A stretch of DNA of 64,000 nucleotides from Rhynochetos jubatus (GCA_027574665.1 CM050650.1:101219086-101283085); one strand, 5' to 3'. Shown: positions 13,570 through 27,938, numbered from the stretch's first letter. Translations and numbers: made by a program. Notes: generated by a model from the sequence alone, not told the origin.

Positions 13570-14350
13570 ATCTGCCTCAGTGCCTACAGGAGATCAGCTT
13601 CTGAATTGAAATTCAGCTGGCTGAAACTAAATCTGAACAAGACAGAAGTGAGGTTAGAAGGAAAAGGGTAACATTTTGAAGAACTAGCCAAAGCCATGAC
13701 AACGTCCTCAAACGAGGGGTCTGCTTTCTGACCGCCAAGAGACTTCACAGACTCAGGGTTAGCTGACATCCTCCCAAGTATGAAACCTGTCAGAAATAAA
13801 TTCTCCATCCATGATGAGCCAGCAGGCTGTTCCTATGAACATCCTCTCAGATGCTGACTTGGCAATAGCTTTGTACATATTCATGGCTTCCAGGCTCCAC
13901 AGTTATAGCATTCTGCGCTGTCTGTGCCAACGATAGCCTTCAGTGGGCAGCTGATCAAAACTCGTCACTCTGCTTGCTAAGCAAAATAAGTCAATTTTGG
14001 TATATCATCCCAGTGCTCTGAACGCTACACTGGCTCTTGAGAGAATGCTAAATCATATTCCTTGTTCTAATCCTAATCTTCAAAGGCCTACATACAGGTT
14101 GCTTCACGGATAATAATTTCTCACTGTGTTAAAAGACCCACTCCTCAGGGGTGGTGGAGCTATCAGCTAGGCAGGCAATTCTGCTAACAGAAGGAGCTTT
14201 GGAGCACTCTTCCATGTGCGGATGGAAACAACCACAAAGCTCACTCATCCTCAAGGCAAAGCACAAAATTCGCCCCTTCAGAATAAAATTAAATATTGTA
14301 AACAATCACCACCACCCCCGTCGCCACCCCCTATATAGAACCAGTTCCGA
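13570..14350 (+). mobile_element. Decayed L2-type LINE, C-terminal ORF2 region
   Basis: Conceptual translation on the + strand, across frameshifts and stops, gives WLKLNLNKTEVR near 13610-13650, then DLAIALYIFMASRLHSYS near 13856-13910, followed by a degraded LHW-type block near 14025 and a KAY block near 14085. This order (W-KLN-NKTE, then DL--VIHAF--SRLDY, then LHWLP) is that of the region after the reverse-transcriptase core in L2/CR1-clade LINEs. The copy is broken by many stops and indels and is an ancient fossil. Confidence 0.6.
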
Positions 14351-17300
14351 AAACACAGGAGCATAACTAAACGTGTATAATATTACAACTAATTTAAGAT
14401 AGCATCTCTTTGTAAAATATTTTGGACTACTTAGCTGTGGGTCAATCTGACTGGCAACTTATATGGAATTAAACTTCAGTACCTCGATGATCTGATACCT
14501 TGGTGGAAAATATAGTATAAACAGGTTAGACAATCCATGTAAAGATTTTCATCTCAGTGTGAAAAGCTCTGTGTCCCATTGCAATTGTTTTAATGATTCA
14601 GCTTTTCAAACAGCATGTTTTGCATTTCTTGAAGTAAACAACCACTTAAATAATCCTTGATTTGTTTTTCCCAAAGGTATGTCACATTTCAGCCCACAGC
14701 CACTCAATAAAAGAACAGAGATGCATTTTCTGGACTTAATTCAATAAATAAATCTAAACCAGTTTGTTTTCTTTGCTTTTCATGTTAATGTAACAGGCTA
14801 GTAAATTAATGAACCTGCTTGGAAATCATATAACACTTTCAGGCATGCAACTACAGATGTAGGCAGGGCAAGTGTCTGTACTACAATAATTAGCATTGAA
14901 TTGGTACATCCTTACAGTCATGTTAAGACTGTGTGCCTAGCATTATTTTTCTCTTTTAGTGGCAGCCTTTGTTCACTAAATGAAGCAAACCTTTATATTT
15001 TAAACAAGTAGTGAGAACACAGTCAGAGAACTGTGTGGTGCAGAGCAATATGACAGCTGGTAAACAAGTTTGGAAATAGAGGGACAAATCTTCAGTTGGT
15101 GCAAATTGTCATACTTAAAGTCATTACCTCAGCTGTAACTATCAAGAAAGTACGAATGCTTTAAGTTTTAACAAAAAGAAAACCACTTGGGGCTAAGAGA
15201 AACATATACATAAACCTAAATCTGTCTGCCCTTTACCTCCCAACCTTGTTCTTTCTTTCTGAAGTTCAATTTGCCATCCAGCCTTCTGACTTCTTCTTAC
15301 GGACTTACAGTTATATTCAAAGTTTTGAAGTATTTGAGATGTACAAGAAAGAAAAAAGAAAAAAAAAAAACCCAAACTTTGTATGTATTGACAACCAGGC
15401 AGAGTCCAGTAGTGCAAGAAGTTTGATTACTTCCTTACACATGTAATAGTATCAAGTCCTCTTCAAGGTTAAGAGTATTGAGTGCATGAGAAAAAAGGGA
15501 TGAGGGAAAAGAAAGGATTTTGGTTTGGTTTTTTTGAGGTATGCTAGGGACTATTAACAAAAATTCCCTTAGAGGATATTGTAGATTAATAAATGAGGAC
15601 TGAAATTTAAATGAATACCAGTGTCAGTTACCACAGAAAATAAATCCCAGATTCTAAAGAGACATATTTCTCTGTCCTTTCTGTGGCTCTCTATGAAGTC
15701 TTTTTTTCACCCACAGCCAAGGTGGTTTTGTTTTAAAGCACAAGAATGTGATGTTTCATGAACAGTATACATTTTTTTAGATTATAGGGACAGATGAAAA
15801 TTTCCCTAGAGTTTTTCAAAGAATTTTAGGAGGCAGTAGTTGTTGTCATTGTCTAGAGAGCCTGCCAATAGCCCTGGCATGAAATTATAATTAATGATGT
15901 ATCAGTGGGTTACATAAAGGATGTCAAACATATGGGCCATTGCTGCAGCCAAAAGATACGAGCAGCTTGCTGGAAGTATCACATAATATTCTATATTTTT
16001 CTGATATATCAGAATGTTTTTGATAGTTAGAAAAAATATTAAATTGCAAACACATATCTAGTTTTGCTTCAGGGTACTCGATCCTGAACTGTAGAACAGT
16101 TGTGAATGTTCATGGGTTTAGAGCTGAAGATGAGTAATATTTTTCATGTCTTTCTATCTGTCCATCTATGAACCCATTTTTTAGATAGCTAGGTTTTCCC
16201 AATAGGGTATTTTAAACTACTACCATTAGTAAGAAGTGACTGTTCATCCACACAGGGCAGGCTTATGAGCACAGAGGCTTAGTTTTAATCACTGTTAATG
16301 AAAGGAATGACCTAGTGGGTGGAAAAATTAATATTAGAAAGAGCATTTTAAAATTACATGTTTTCTCTAAAGAAAGGAAGCAGAATCTTATTAGCATGCA
16401 TGTTAAATCCATTTCATTTCACACTTTGAAAGGACATAGAAAAAATTCAATTTAGCGTTTTCTAATGTAAAATCATACCACAATATGTGCATATGTGTTT
16501 TATAGCCTATAAATAACTGATTTGCAAATGGAATGTTCTCTTCCTAGATAATTGAAACACATAAGAGTCACAGTGTAACTTACTCTATAAGCACAGGTTG
16601 GAATAATATCAGCAACAATGCTACTACTACTAACACTACAGCCTGTTTGCATCAGCTCACAGAGGGGTTCCAAGCATGCCTCTGTGGAGGATGATCTGCC
16701 TCACAGAAGAGCACCCACGTCTGCTTCTGGCTGAAATCTCAGCGCACAGTGTATTGGAAGAAGGAAACCATGCCATGGATTCTTCAACTTCTGAGTCAGA
16801 TAGCAAGATGGTAAATTTGGAAGTTTGTTGATTAATTGCTTGAGGCAGGAGGGGATCATGGTCTCTCCATTCTTTTTCTGGTCTGACACAGGAACCAGGT
16901 AGGCAGCAACATACTGTCTATGTTAATCACAGCCGCACAACTTAAAGAAGGTCTGAAATAATGAATTTAATGCTAGACCAGATTCAATTATCAACAGAAA
17001 CTAAGTCTGAAGCACATCCATGACTTCACAGATCAACTATGGCAAGTCCCTGGTCTGTAAATCTAGTATCATCCTTTCTGTCAGTCCTAATGAAACTCCT
17101 TTGAGATACAAGAGAGAAAATGAAACGTAAAGATGCTAATTTTCTCACTAACTTGATTGAATGATTTCCCCTGTCTAAGAGATTTATGTTACGAAGGCAC
17201 AGCTGTTCTTCATTTCATTCACAATCTACTAGCTGTAGTTGACTTACGGCCAAATTCAAAGGGAAGCTTAGTGAACCTGGATAAGTTTAATAACTGTCTA

Positions 17301-18598
17301 TGCCAATTTGTAATTTTAAGTGTTTTCACATGCCAGTGTTACCTCAATGTTCCTACATACTCTTAGCTTTACAGCCATTTATAGATATATCCTGTGACTT
17401 TATTTAAGTAAAAGCTAATAATCTCATCTCACTTTAAAGTCAGAGGGTGATTCATGTCTTGTAGCTCAGGATGATGTGAGCTGTTCCCTGCATATACCTT
17501 TTTCTCCATTCTCTGCAGAAGATGATTAGACAGAAAACCTTCAGACATCCAAATAAGATATGATGAACCTTCTCTTATGCACCACTGCTGAACTGAGCTG
17601 AGTAGATTTTAATCTAAGCTAAGTCTAATCACTTTCTTGTCGACTTAATTGGAGTGGCTACAGCTATATATCAAAACAGGCTCAGGTGCAGAAGTGAAGT
17701 GTCACAGGTGGACGTATTTCACACATCCTCTCTTGAGGTGCTGAAAGAAATAAGTGTATCAAAACCCAACAACAAATAGCTAATAGGAAGACAAAGAAGC
17801 AAAACAAGCAAGCAAAGAAGTGTGATAATGGAGCAGCGCAAACCAAACATTTCCCCAAGCTAAAAATGTCTTCTTTTTCAATTACAGAATCTTTCTTTGG
17901 TTGAGGTGTTATTTAGAAGCCCCATTTCTCCTAAAATTACAAGAATTCTTCCTGTTCTACATCCAGTGCAATCAAGTAATCTTTTACAGAAAACAGGTAT
18001 TACCTAGTTTCTTTTCCTCAGAGCAGCAATACGAATGGGCTCCAATACTGACAGATTCAGCCACCTGAGGATGACAGGAAGAGTCAACCCTCCTAGAGGC
18101 AGGAACAATAGGCACCTTCAAACTATGCAGTGATTTGAAAGTTATTTCTATCAGCAGGGAGATTTTCAGTATAAATTAAGAATATTATTGCAATCTTAAA
18201 ATAAAAGAAGTACCTCTTCTGAACTGTGCTCTCTGTACTGTGTTTTCTTGAAAATTACCATTACTTTTGTTTCTACAAAACCTGTAGACAACAAAGTTGC
18301 TACAACTCAATAATAATATGAGATTTTCAATGATGCAAAAAGACAACTCTGGATCTGCAATGGTACCTCTAGATTATTAACCGTCAAAAAGCCCTAGGTA
18401 AGATTGAGCCGGTAGGAATGTCTGCATACAAAATACTATCCAAAACACCTCTGTAATGTTGATGCGCAGTAGGTGCATTTGCACCAGTCCAGCTTTTGGT
18501 AATAGGAAAAGATTAACTTAACTCCATTAACTCAGGTTGCCCTGTGTACTCATGTTAGCACACTGTCTGTGGGATCACAGCAAACGAGTCAGGTTAAT

Positions 18599-18623
18599 TT
18601 TTTTTTTCTTTCTTTCTTTTTTT
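18599..18623. repeat. T-rich / TTTC microsatellite
   Basis: A T run merging into TTTC repeats and a second T run. Confidence 0.85.
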
Positions 18624-18808
18624 GTGGTAGTGAGGATCAGGATGCCTGTATTTGCAAGGCAGGCAAGGACAGCAGTAACTATAAAGTTACTTAGGAATGT
18701 GTAGTATTTGTGCATGTAAGAAAAGTCATTTAATTCAGTAGGAATTAAGCCATGCTTCAGTTACTTGCTGAATTTTGGCCAGAAAGTCTAGACAAAATTA
18801 TGAAAATT

Positions 18809-18845
18809 TGCTTATCTCCATCAATTGCACAGATGGAGATAAGCA
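18809..18845. repeat. Inverted repeat with 14-base perfect arms and 9-base loop
   Basis: TGCTTATCTCCATC (18809-18822) and GATGGAGATAAGCA (18832-18845) are exact reverse complements around the loop AATTGCACA. Each arm carries a WGATAR-type GATA site (AGATAA), so the element presents two inverted GATA motifs. The stem is too short for a typical pre-miRNA. Function unknown. Confidence 0.9.
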
Positions 18846-20757
18846 TCCATTTTATTTTTAAATAAAAAATCTATTTTATTTTTATTATTTTTATTATTGT
18901 ACTCTCTGACATTTTGGCTAATGTAGTCCCCAGACACACATTTTAATACTATTTTTTTATAAAACATCATGGTATTTTAGATGAAAATTCAATGTTAACT
19001 GAGGATCACAGAATTTAGCCACTATATAAAGGACTACACCATAGCTAACTTGCAGGGGCTGTGAATGAAAGTCTATTATCTTAAAAGAAAAACAAAATGC
19101 CTCTCTCCAGAGCCTATAAAGTATGACACTTTGTGCATCCTTATGTTCTTCCTTACAGTGAACTTTGCATCCAGCCTAGTAACTGTTTCTTACCTCTTCA
19201 AAGAGCTATCATAAGATTCATCAGTGTTAAATCAATAAAGTTAAGAGTGATAAAAAAATCTTCTCATTCTGAATCAGTCAAAAATCAATCATCTATTCAT
19301 ATGGAAATTATTTATATTAACATTAAATAATAAACATAAGGAAGCTCAGCTCAATCATAAAGCATAGGCTGGTTTTAGGAAAAAAGAATAAAGTGTGCCT
19401 CCTTTTTAAAAACATACCTTGTATCTAGGAACCTTATCTATGGGAGACAGACTTTTTACCTAACCAAATATTTATTAATTGAATTCCAGGCTAGTAATCT
19501 GAGAGGAATATGCACCACCAAGAGAAATTTGTCTCACTTAACTGAGACACTTGAGTGTGTGATCATTCTTTCCACTGTCTACAAAGCAGATCTATGGTAG
19601 CTGATCGGACCGTGACAGCTAATTTTTTAAAAACCCAAGTTGAGTGAGAATAATTTCACCAAATGTGGGTAGGTAAAGGACTACAGATAGGACTTTTGAC
19701 AAAATAAACAATAAAACAAAATAGGACTGTGAAGAAAAAGGGAAACATGAAATATGAGGTTATTTCTGCAGGCTATATTCCATATCATTAATAGTATTCC
19801 ACAGACTAATGATATTCTGTATAATAGTGAATGGTGAATTTGATATAATTCAGTTGCAAAAGCAGCTCTTTATAACAGCTCTTCTGAAAATGACACTAAT
19901 ATTTTCTACATGTTTTCAAAAATTCAAAGATCCAAACTAGGTTTTGTATTGCTGATGCTCAGCATCAGAGAGGAAATAATCCCAAATATTAAAAAAATAA
20001 AAAGATGATAAAAAAAAAAGGTTTCTTAACACTGAGGACCTTGATCTAGGAAAAAAAGGGTAAATTAATGAGATCTTGTATTTGCATCAGACTTCACCGA
20101 AGCCACTGGCGCCTGTGTGGGTTTAAAGCACATGCATAACCTTCACATTCAGGATACAGGGTTTTAATAGACTCCCTTTAATAATATCCCTAATGCCCAC
20201 AGTTTTCTTATGGGCAATGTTATCATTAGACAGAGTTCCACTGTTGTCTGTTTTTCCACAGTTATTAAAATGACAAAATGTTTTATTAAAATAGGATTTG
20301 CACTGTGGGAGCTGAGTCATAAAATCAACTAGAGACAAATGGAGCTCTAAGATTTTTTTCTGAATATCTTTTGTCTGCTGACTATAGCAAAACTAACATT
20401 TGTGGGGTATTAAGCCCATTAAGTGTAAATAAAATAAAAAAAATATATATTTTATTTATTGTTGCAGATGATATAATTTACTATTTTGCCACGTACAGTC
20501 TTGCAAAATCTTTCAGAATTGTATATAAAAAAGAGCACATATCTGCCATAGTAAAGCTGATAAGCCTCAAACGACATGTCTATGTGTTGAAAGATTTTGC
20601 AATAATCCTTTATTTTCTATATATAAAACATTCTAGAAGCAAAGCTAATGATATTTGGGTTTTGGCTTAGGATTGTTCAGAAAACTCTTTCAGCTTTTTT
20701 GGTCACTGAGGAGAAAAAGCACACAAGGTAGGAAATGTGATACTTTTTATGAGAAAC

Positions 20758-20773
20758 AAAAAAAAAAAAAAAA
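20758..20773. repeat. Poly-A run (A16)
   Basis: An uninterrupted A run followed by GAAATAC. Confidence 0.9.
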
Positions 20774-22344
20774 GAAATACAGTGGTCTGAGCAAATAAAA
20801 GTCTTTTCCTATGGTAGTCCACGTTTTGTATCCTAAGAGTCTGCAGCTACTAGCCTTCTGTGTACTACTTTCCAGCTGAAATGAAGTTGATATGTAAGTA
20901 TCCAAACTTGGAACCTCATTTATTTGTTCGTCTAGTGAAAGATAGACTACAAGTGGTTGTAAACAGGAAAGATTAATTAAACATTTTACTTTATATTCCC
21001 CACTTCCTGATACCATATATGGTTTTATACAGCAGAATGACACAAGTATGAAAAGCTTTATTTCCCTTTATTTGGTAGTATAATAGGTACTTCTGCATAA
21101 CCTTTGTGACCTTCATCAAGGAATCACTCATGGATAAGCAGTTCAGACCAGCTGTGTATCCTGTCCCTAAATTTCGAAGCCTGAAACAAACTATTTTCTC
21201 TCCCATAAATCATTTTCCTTATCAAGAAAACTACTTGGCTCTAGATTGGGGCTCAGTAACAAATCAGCACATGTATGATGTGGATGTGACTTCGCCCTGG
21301 AGCTAAACAGAGAGTGAACCAGCTAAACACTATATCCACACCAAGCTTACCCACCTCTCTTGTCATTTTGCACCCCTGTAAATTCGTAGTGGACATCCCC
21401 ATGCATGTCACTGAATAAACACAATGAAGTGTGCTGCCTGGCCTTTGTTGGCGCATCCCTCGCAGTATGCTAGGTTTTGCTCACTATTGCTGGAGCTCTT
21501 ACTGTGAAGAATAACAGCTATATGCTTTCAATATGCTAACTCTAGAAATATAGAAATGAACCTGTGCAAACTAAAACACACAGCAGCTAAGAAGGAACAA
21601 GACGTATCAGATATCTCTGAAAAATGAGGGGATGAGACACAACACAATACTGAAATACTCAGTCACAAACTTTGCAGCAAGTTTAACCACAGACCTAGGG
21701 GTAATATGGTGTAGTTACTTAAAGAGTTAATAGTTTCCATTGAAAAAAAATTTCAATGCACATAAGTCTCTGTACATAAGTCCCAAGGCACAAGAATACA
21801 AATATGGGAGAGGATACAATTGCTGTCAGCACAGTGATAGTGAATACGAAAGATGAAGAATGTTACTTGAAGAAGGAACCTATTTTATTCATTTGAAAGT
21901 ATAGACATTCAAATACTTCTTTTGATAAAAACAAGAATACCTGTCAGGACTGTTTTTCACGGAAAGTTCTTCTATATTTGTTCTTGTTGAAATATTGGAT
22001 ATATCATTAGAGTCAATTTTATTTCATTGCCAAATCAAAGGTCTTTTTTGCTGAACTGGTGAAGTAATATCGATATTTTCATATCAAAAAGATTATTTTT
22101 AAAGATCCCAAAATGTTATATAATGCCTCAAATAAAAGTTTTGATTTGCTTCCAGCATTCTTTAAACCTCTATTTAACATTTCCTTTTGTTTTAATTTAG
22201 GGCACCTTTTAGATTATCATGTTTGGGTTTTTTCAAAATTCTCTGTAATAGTTCCTAAGGAACAATGTAAAGGAGAGATAACATCGGTTTTGGATGAAAG
22301 GAGAAGTTTTAGGCTGAAGGGCAAGTACTAGTTCTTGCCTCACA

Positions 22345-23200
22345 GTCAGAGCTCTTTGGAGGGGTTAATAGTGAAGCTGATGAGGGAGATCTGGTTGACA
22401 TAGTCTACTTGGATTTCAAGAAAGCATTAGCTAAAGTCTGTTTCAAAGGCTCTTAAAAAAGTCAAGCAAAGATGGGAAGAAAGTGTAAGTCTTTAAAGGT
22501 GTAAATAATTGATTAGAAGACAGGAAACAGAACACTTTGTCCTTGTTGCAGAGGCAGGACACCACTGGATACCTCCAGACATCTGTACTGCAATCCTTAG
22601 GCTACTCAGCCCAGAAAAGAGGAAAAACAGGCTAACGAATTTTGCTGATGATACCAAGTTTATCACCATTGTAAAGATGGTGCATGAATTCTTTGAAGAA
22701 ATGGCAAAGAATCTTCTGAAAGTGAGTGACTGGAAAAAAAATGGTGGATGAAATTAAGTAGATTTGAAACGTTGATAAATGAAAATTGGTGCACCATGGC
22801 TTGAGATGTGCAATATTGGGATCTGATCTGCTATCACTACTCCGGAGACCTTGGGGACCTAAGGATCAAGCTTGTAAACAATATTGTTAAATCATCCATG
22901 ACGTTAGCACAAAAAAAATAGGAGAATGTGAAATCTGGAGACTACACAAAAGATCATTGTTAGAAAGGGTAACAGCAGTATGATGTAGGAAGAGTTGGTG
23001 ACCTTGAGAACTAAAGTAATCCAATTGGAACTTAGTGACTAAAAGCAAAAATCTGTCATGTACCAGTTCTCAAAAAAGGAAAAAATTATCAAGGATAAAC
23101 TTAGCTTGGAAAATAAAATACCTAACCATCAAGGGATTAAAACCTGGGACAGCGTTTTAAACTAGATAGTGGGGGTAAAAGAAGTCCAACCGGTTTTGAT
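22345..23200 (+). mobile_element. Decayed CR1 LINE ORF2 (reverse-transcriptase segment)
   Basis: Translation near 22380-22440 gives GDLVDIVYLDFKKALAKV, equivalent to the RT motif VDVVYLDF-KAFDKV of CR1. Near 22635-22665 it gives NFADDTKF, the YADD-box motif FADDTKL. Spacing and order agree with a CR1/L2-clade RT on the + strand. Between and after these blocks the frame is broken by stops and indels; the 3' limit is uncertain. This is an inactive relic. Confidence 0.65.
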
Positions 23201-26200
23201 ATGCAGCTTGATCAGTTAATAAACAAGATCTATTCCAAACTGATATCCTTGTGAATTAACTACCCAAAGGAACATGTGTAAGATTAATTTCCAGAGTCAT
23301 CCTTCACTTCTCCTGTAAAAGTGCAAACTAAAATCTAGCATGACAGAAGACAGGAAACTTTGCCAGGCATCTGAGGATGTAAGGGGCATATAAAGTGGAG
23401 ATACAAGCCAGAGATATAAAGGCCAAACCAGTAATTCTGACACCTTGCAAAGTCTCACAGAAGCAGAGGCATAACTTAGGGAGACCTGTGCAAAGGGATA
23501 TACCAGCCCCCACGGTCCCATTAAAGGGAAGGTTGCAGAAATTTACATTGCCCACTACAGCAGTACCTCCCAGGTGCTCTGTACGAAATGTGGTGGGGAT
23601 AGAAGCAGGAGCATAACAGGGCTCCTCTGCTTACATTTGTACCGGTCAGTGCCATCCCATAAATTATCCTGCCATACAAAAGTTCTTGCTGGGCTCTAGT
23701 GCGGTTTGAGCCTTACCAGGGTTTCTCAGTCCTGGGACAGCACTAAACTGATGAAATGACACAGCTTCTGCAGAACTGCTGGCTCAGTCTTCGGCAAGTG
23801 AGCTCACACTTGTCTGTGCTCATCCATGTATGCAGGCACGTTACCTTTCACTTGTCTTTTCTGTGGCTTAAGAAGAGGCCACTGCTTCCAGTTTACACTG
23901 GGAGAACTGAGGTTATATAGAGACAAAAACGGTCACGAGGCTTACAGCCGAAAGAAAATGAAAAGTCAGTTTTCAAAGTCCCATGGTAATATACACACCT
24001 CCCAATCATGTTTTATTCTCTCCCATTGTGAGATGTCCCCTTTACATTTCTGAACTGAGAGAACTTTACCATTTTTCTGTAGAAGTACATTTTCCCTCCT
24101 GCAATGCTTTTGTGGTGCTAATTACAGCCACCACGCAGTGTTTCTTCAGAGTAACAGGAGAGGTTTGGAAAGGAAGCATTTTGAACAAGTATCTTAGATG
24201 AGACATTATAATTTGGTATCAGCATTCTATCTGTCAGGTGCAATCTTAAAGGAGAGAGAGAGATAGAAGAAGATGGAATCAGGGGACTACTTTTTGGGAA
24301 ATTAAATTATTATCCTGATATCATTGCAAAGTGTGACTGTAAAGGTTGCACATCAAAAGGTTGTACACAGATGATCTTCATGTTTTCTTTCATTTCAAAA
24401 TGGTCCTAAGGAAGATAAATGGTGTTGGCATTATCCTCTCTTATAGAAATTCATACAATATGTATGTCAGAAAATAAACATCTATTTTTTTAACAAAGAA
24501 ACAAGTAAGAAAATTCCAAGTACATAAATGGTGCTTGCACTTCAGTGTAGCCACACACAGAATTCCCAATATCTTTTGTTCATGATAAATAAACCAACAT
24601 TTTCACTTTTTTTTTGTACAAAATAAAATTGTGGTTCGCATTTTAGAAAAGAATGAGTTTAACCCAACTACTTTATGGAACAAATGGTGAAACTTGGTGG
24701 GGAGGGGAGAGAGAAGGAAAAAACCACATACTTGACCTTTCACAAATAAAAAAAATCATACGGAATTACATAAGAAATAAAGAATTTCAAATCTAGAGTA
24801 TATCAATAGCCCATTTTGATCTAGCTTTAGAAATGTAGTAGCTTAAAGGTTTAGTGGAACTTCACAGAACTAAAAAATCTATCAAGCCACTTTCCTTAAA
24901 GTTTCTAAATAGACACACCAGCTCCTCAAGTTTTATGTTTCACAGTTGATTCTTCATATATCTCATAAAACCCAAATAATGTTTTTCACCTGTTTGGCTG
25001 CTCCATGTACATGTGCCATTAATTCGCAGGCAGAGGCTGGGTTGGAACCTGTCAAGTGAGAGAGAGCTCTCACTTACTTGAACAGACTTTAGATCAGGAG
25101 CACTGGATCATGTTAGTGAGGCTCATAATTCAAATTATACAATTTGTTTCTAATATATTTTTTCTAGTACTGTTTATTTCCAAAAACGTTTCAAAAGTGC
25201 TTGCCAGGTTTTTGAGCTCTCAAACAAGGAGATATTTTAATGGCTTAAAATTGATTTATATTTATCTTAATCACATCTAACTTAACCAAACAGGTTAATT
25301 ATTTTGGTTTTATTTCATGAAAACTGACAGATAAAAAAATTTAGTTTGTAATTTTTTTTCCAAAGATTTTCTCTTGAAGTGTAAATTATACAATTTTGAT
25401 GCCAAAATTTCTGCTTTCTGCTTTTTCCAAATGCAGAACACTGAGAAGCGAGCTGGAGATCTTGCAGAAGGAAAATAGACAAGTACTTTTCAGACTAGTT
25501 GTTACCCTGAGCAGCTCCAGGTTCTGCAGAGAGGCAGTTTGACAGTTCTTAGCAGTTCCTGGGGACAGACTTCTCCAGTGGCATACTTCCAAACCTTCAG
25601 AGGCTGTAAAATTGCAGGCTGATGGATCCCTTATGGTATAGAAAAGCTAATGTTGTCTTTCACAGACTGCAGAAGTAACTAAGAGGGGAAGAAGCGTGAC
25701 TGACCTGGACAGCTAAAAGAAGAATCCCTTAAAAATAAAAAAGTGTGGAAGAATGAAAAGGTAGCCAGCAGAAGAGAGATGAACGAGGAGTGAGGAGGAG
25801 AATTTTCCTGTTCTGGTACAGTCAATGAGTTCTCAGTGTGGGAACCATCCCTATGAATGTACCTGGGTGAGACCTATAGCCTTTGAGAAAATACCACAGA
25901 CAACTTCTGCTCAGACTGTGAGAGGAGCAAGTGTATCTTTCCCAAAGGCCAAAACTGAAAGAGAGAGAGAGAGGTTTTGTACCAGAAAACCATAGTGGTT
26001 GTGTGCATATTTATTTCTGAAGACTGTAGAATCACTGCCTTTGCTGCTTGTAGACCAAGCACACTAGATGTTTCTATCAATTATATCTCTCCTGCATGTA
26101 GGTGGTTCTTCCCTAATTCTATTTTGGGAACTCACAAATATTTTTGCTTGTACCAGGTGCTTCAAGTGTCCTTCAAGCCATTTGCCCTGTAAGAGAAACA

Positions 26201-27930
26201 TCCACTGCCTTTTCCAAGCCAAAGGCTTTCTGTCTTCCTATTTCCTAACCTGTATATTTTTTCTCCTTTTCTTCCCTTCTCTTTATTTCCCTAATTCATG
26301 GGTTATGTGCCTTTTACTTCTTTCCAGTTCCCATTTCTTCCTCCCACCTTCCCTGGGCTTTCCCTTTCCCTGCTTCCCCAACGTTTTATAGAGCTCCATA
26401 ATCTCTCCCCTAGTTCTGCTGTTCCACCCATCTCATCCTTATTGTTATCTTTTATTTTTCTCCGGGGCATATATCTTTCATGGTGTCAAGCTCATTTAGG
26501 ATAATGGCAGAGATGCGATTGGAGGCTGTGTCATGCTGGAGGCTGTTTATGGGTGCCTACAACTCATTCTATTTGTAGGCAATGACAGACAAACAGAAAT
26601 GTCATCACGTGTATGTCTCAAAAAAGAAAGCAGAAGGTATTGCAAGGAAGGAATGAGGCTGTTGACAGAGTAGGTGTCTCTTTAGCTGTGCTTCAAAATC
26701 CTCAGCACAGTCTTGGCTCCTTCGTCCTCTGAGCTCCACTGCCAACATGCTTATATCTGTGATAGAAAGGTTACCACACCCTAAATGACTCCTTTTATGT
26801 TTCCTATTGCTCAGGCTATTTTCAATGTTTCGGTCTTGGCATATTTTGTATAGGGTATTAGTCACTATAGCAACCTTAACTGCAATTTGACCAAGAATAT
26901 AAATGAGAAATGTGTATGTTACACAGTAATAGTTCTGTATTCATCACCTCCCAGATACTTCACAGGCAGAAGAATTACAAAATACTTTTTAAGTGATCAA
27001 ACAAAAGCCCTCCATTTATTTAGGAAAACAAACTAATTGCAATACAAATTGTTTCAGCCCTGCAGTGGCAAGGAATGCATCAGACACAAATATTACAAAT
27101 TATTAGAACTGTACATCTGTTAGTGAATCTTCATAACAGTGACTAAGAGCAAAGCACATGTTATATGAAACAAGGTAAAATAGCACAGTTCAGATTCATA
27201 TTGCAATTAACTGAAAGAATGGATTAAAATTCTGGAAAAGAGGTAGAAGAGGTTTTGTACTGTTCAGAGGATCCACAGAAATATTAATTTGTTGAAAAAA
27301 ACCCAAGGTCTAAGGGATTTGATAAAATACAAAACATTAGTAGCCAGTACATAAAATGGAGAGTCTGCATTCTTAGCAGAGTCTGAATGATACCACTGTA
27401 AATCAGAATAAATCCATGGAAGTCAGTGCCAGCAAGATGCAGTGAAACTCCTGCTGTGAGAAAAGAAGCAGCCCAGGTTATGTGCACCGTAAAAGTGTAC
27501 CACAACCGTGTTTTGTCTGGGGCAGAATATTTTACTCTCTTATTATAAAATCATGACCTCGTTCTACCAGTGACAGTTTTCAGGCAGTAAATCTACAGCT
27601 GTACATGAAGCCCTGTGTGACCCCTGCCAAGATGCAAGATACAGGGTGAGAGAAGGTTTTAGGAAATTTAAGCAAGAGTAATTAATAGTCGGATTTAATC
27701 ATTAGAGTAGTTAAGCAGAATTAATTCAGGTGATAATTGGCTGATATAAAATTATAAGAATACCTTTTGGGGCCTTACCATTCATGAATTGACAAAGCAT
27801 GCCCCTCAACCCTGACCACTCTCTGTACTGAGGGGAGTTAAACCTAGTGGAATATCTTAACATGTTCTACACACACAAGTAAGTTTTCTGAGGCCTCACT
27901 CTATAACAGAATAGCTTGACTTTCATCACT
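23201..27930. other. Intergenic, no gene seen
   Basis: No coding feature is supported. A GA microsatellite lies at about 25958-25974, and a T/C-rich stretch at about 26230-26420 gives overlapping Phe/Ser/Pro-rich chance frames. A moderately GC-rich segment at 23280-23640 has no recognisable homology. Confidence 0.6.
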
Positions 27931-27938
27931 ATTCCAAC

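Larger units (their letters stand above)
14351..22340. other. Intergenic, no gene seen
   Basis: AT-rich sequence without a supported gene. Local features: a CTA triplet run (16621-16632), a pyrimidine TTTC-type microsatellite (18599-18623), a 14-base-arm inverted repeat with GATA motifs (18809-18845), an A16 run (20758-20773) and an 8-base-arm A-rich inverted repeat (21738-21758). The several 65-100-codon open frames are in AT-rich sequence with no recognisable domain. Confidence 0.65.

Noticed and set aside
18809..18845. Possible microRNA precursor at the 14-base inverted repeat
   Set aside because: The stem is too short and the flanks do not extend the pairing beyond a few A/T bases, so a pre-miRNA is not supported.
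20371..21043. 99-codon + strand and 98-codon minus-strand frames
   Set aside because: AT-rich chance frames overlapping no recognisable motif; one includes a poly-A/T run.
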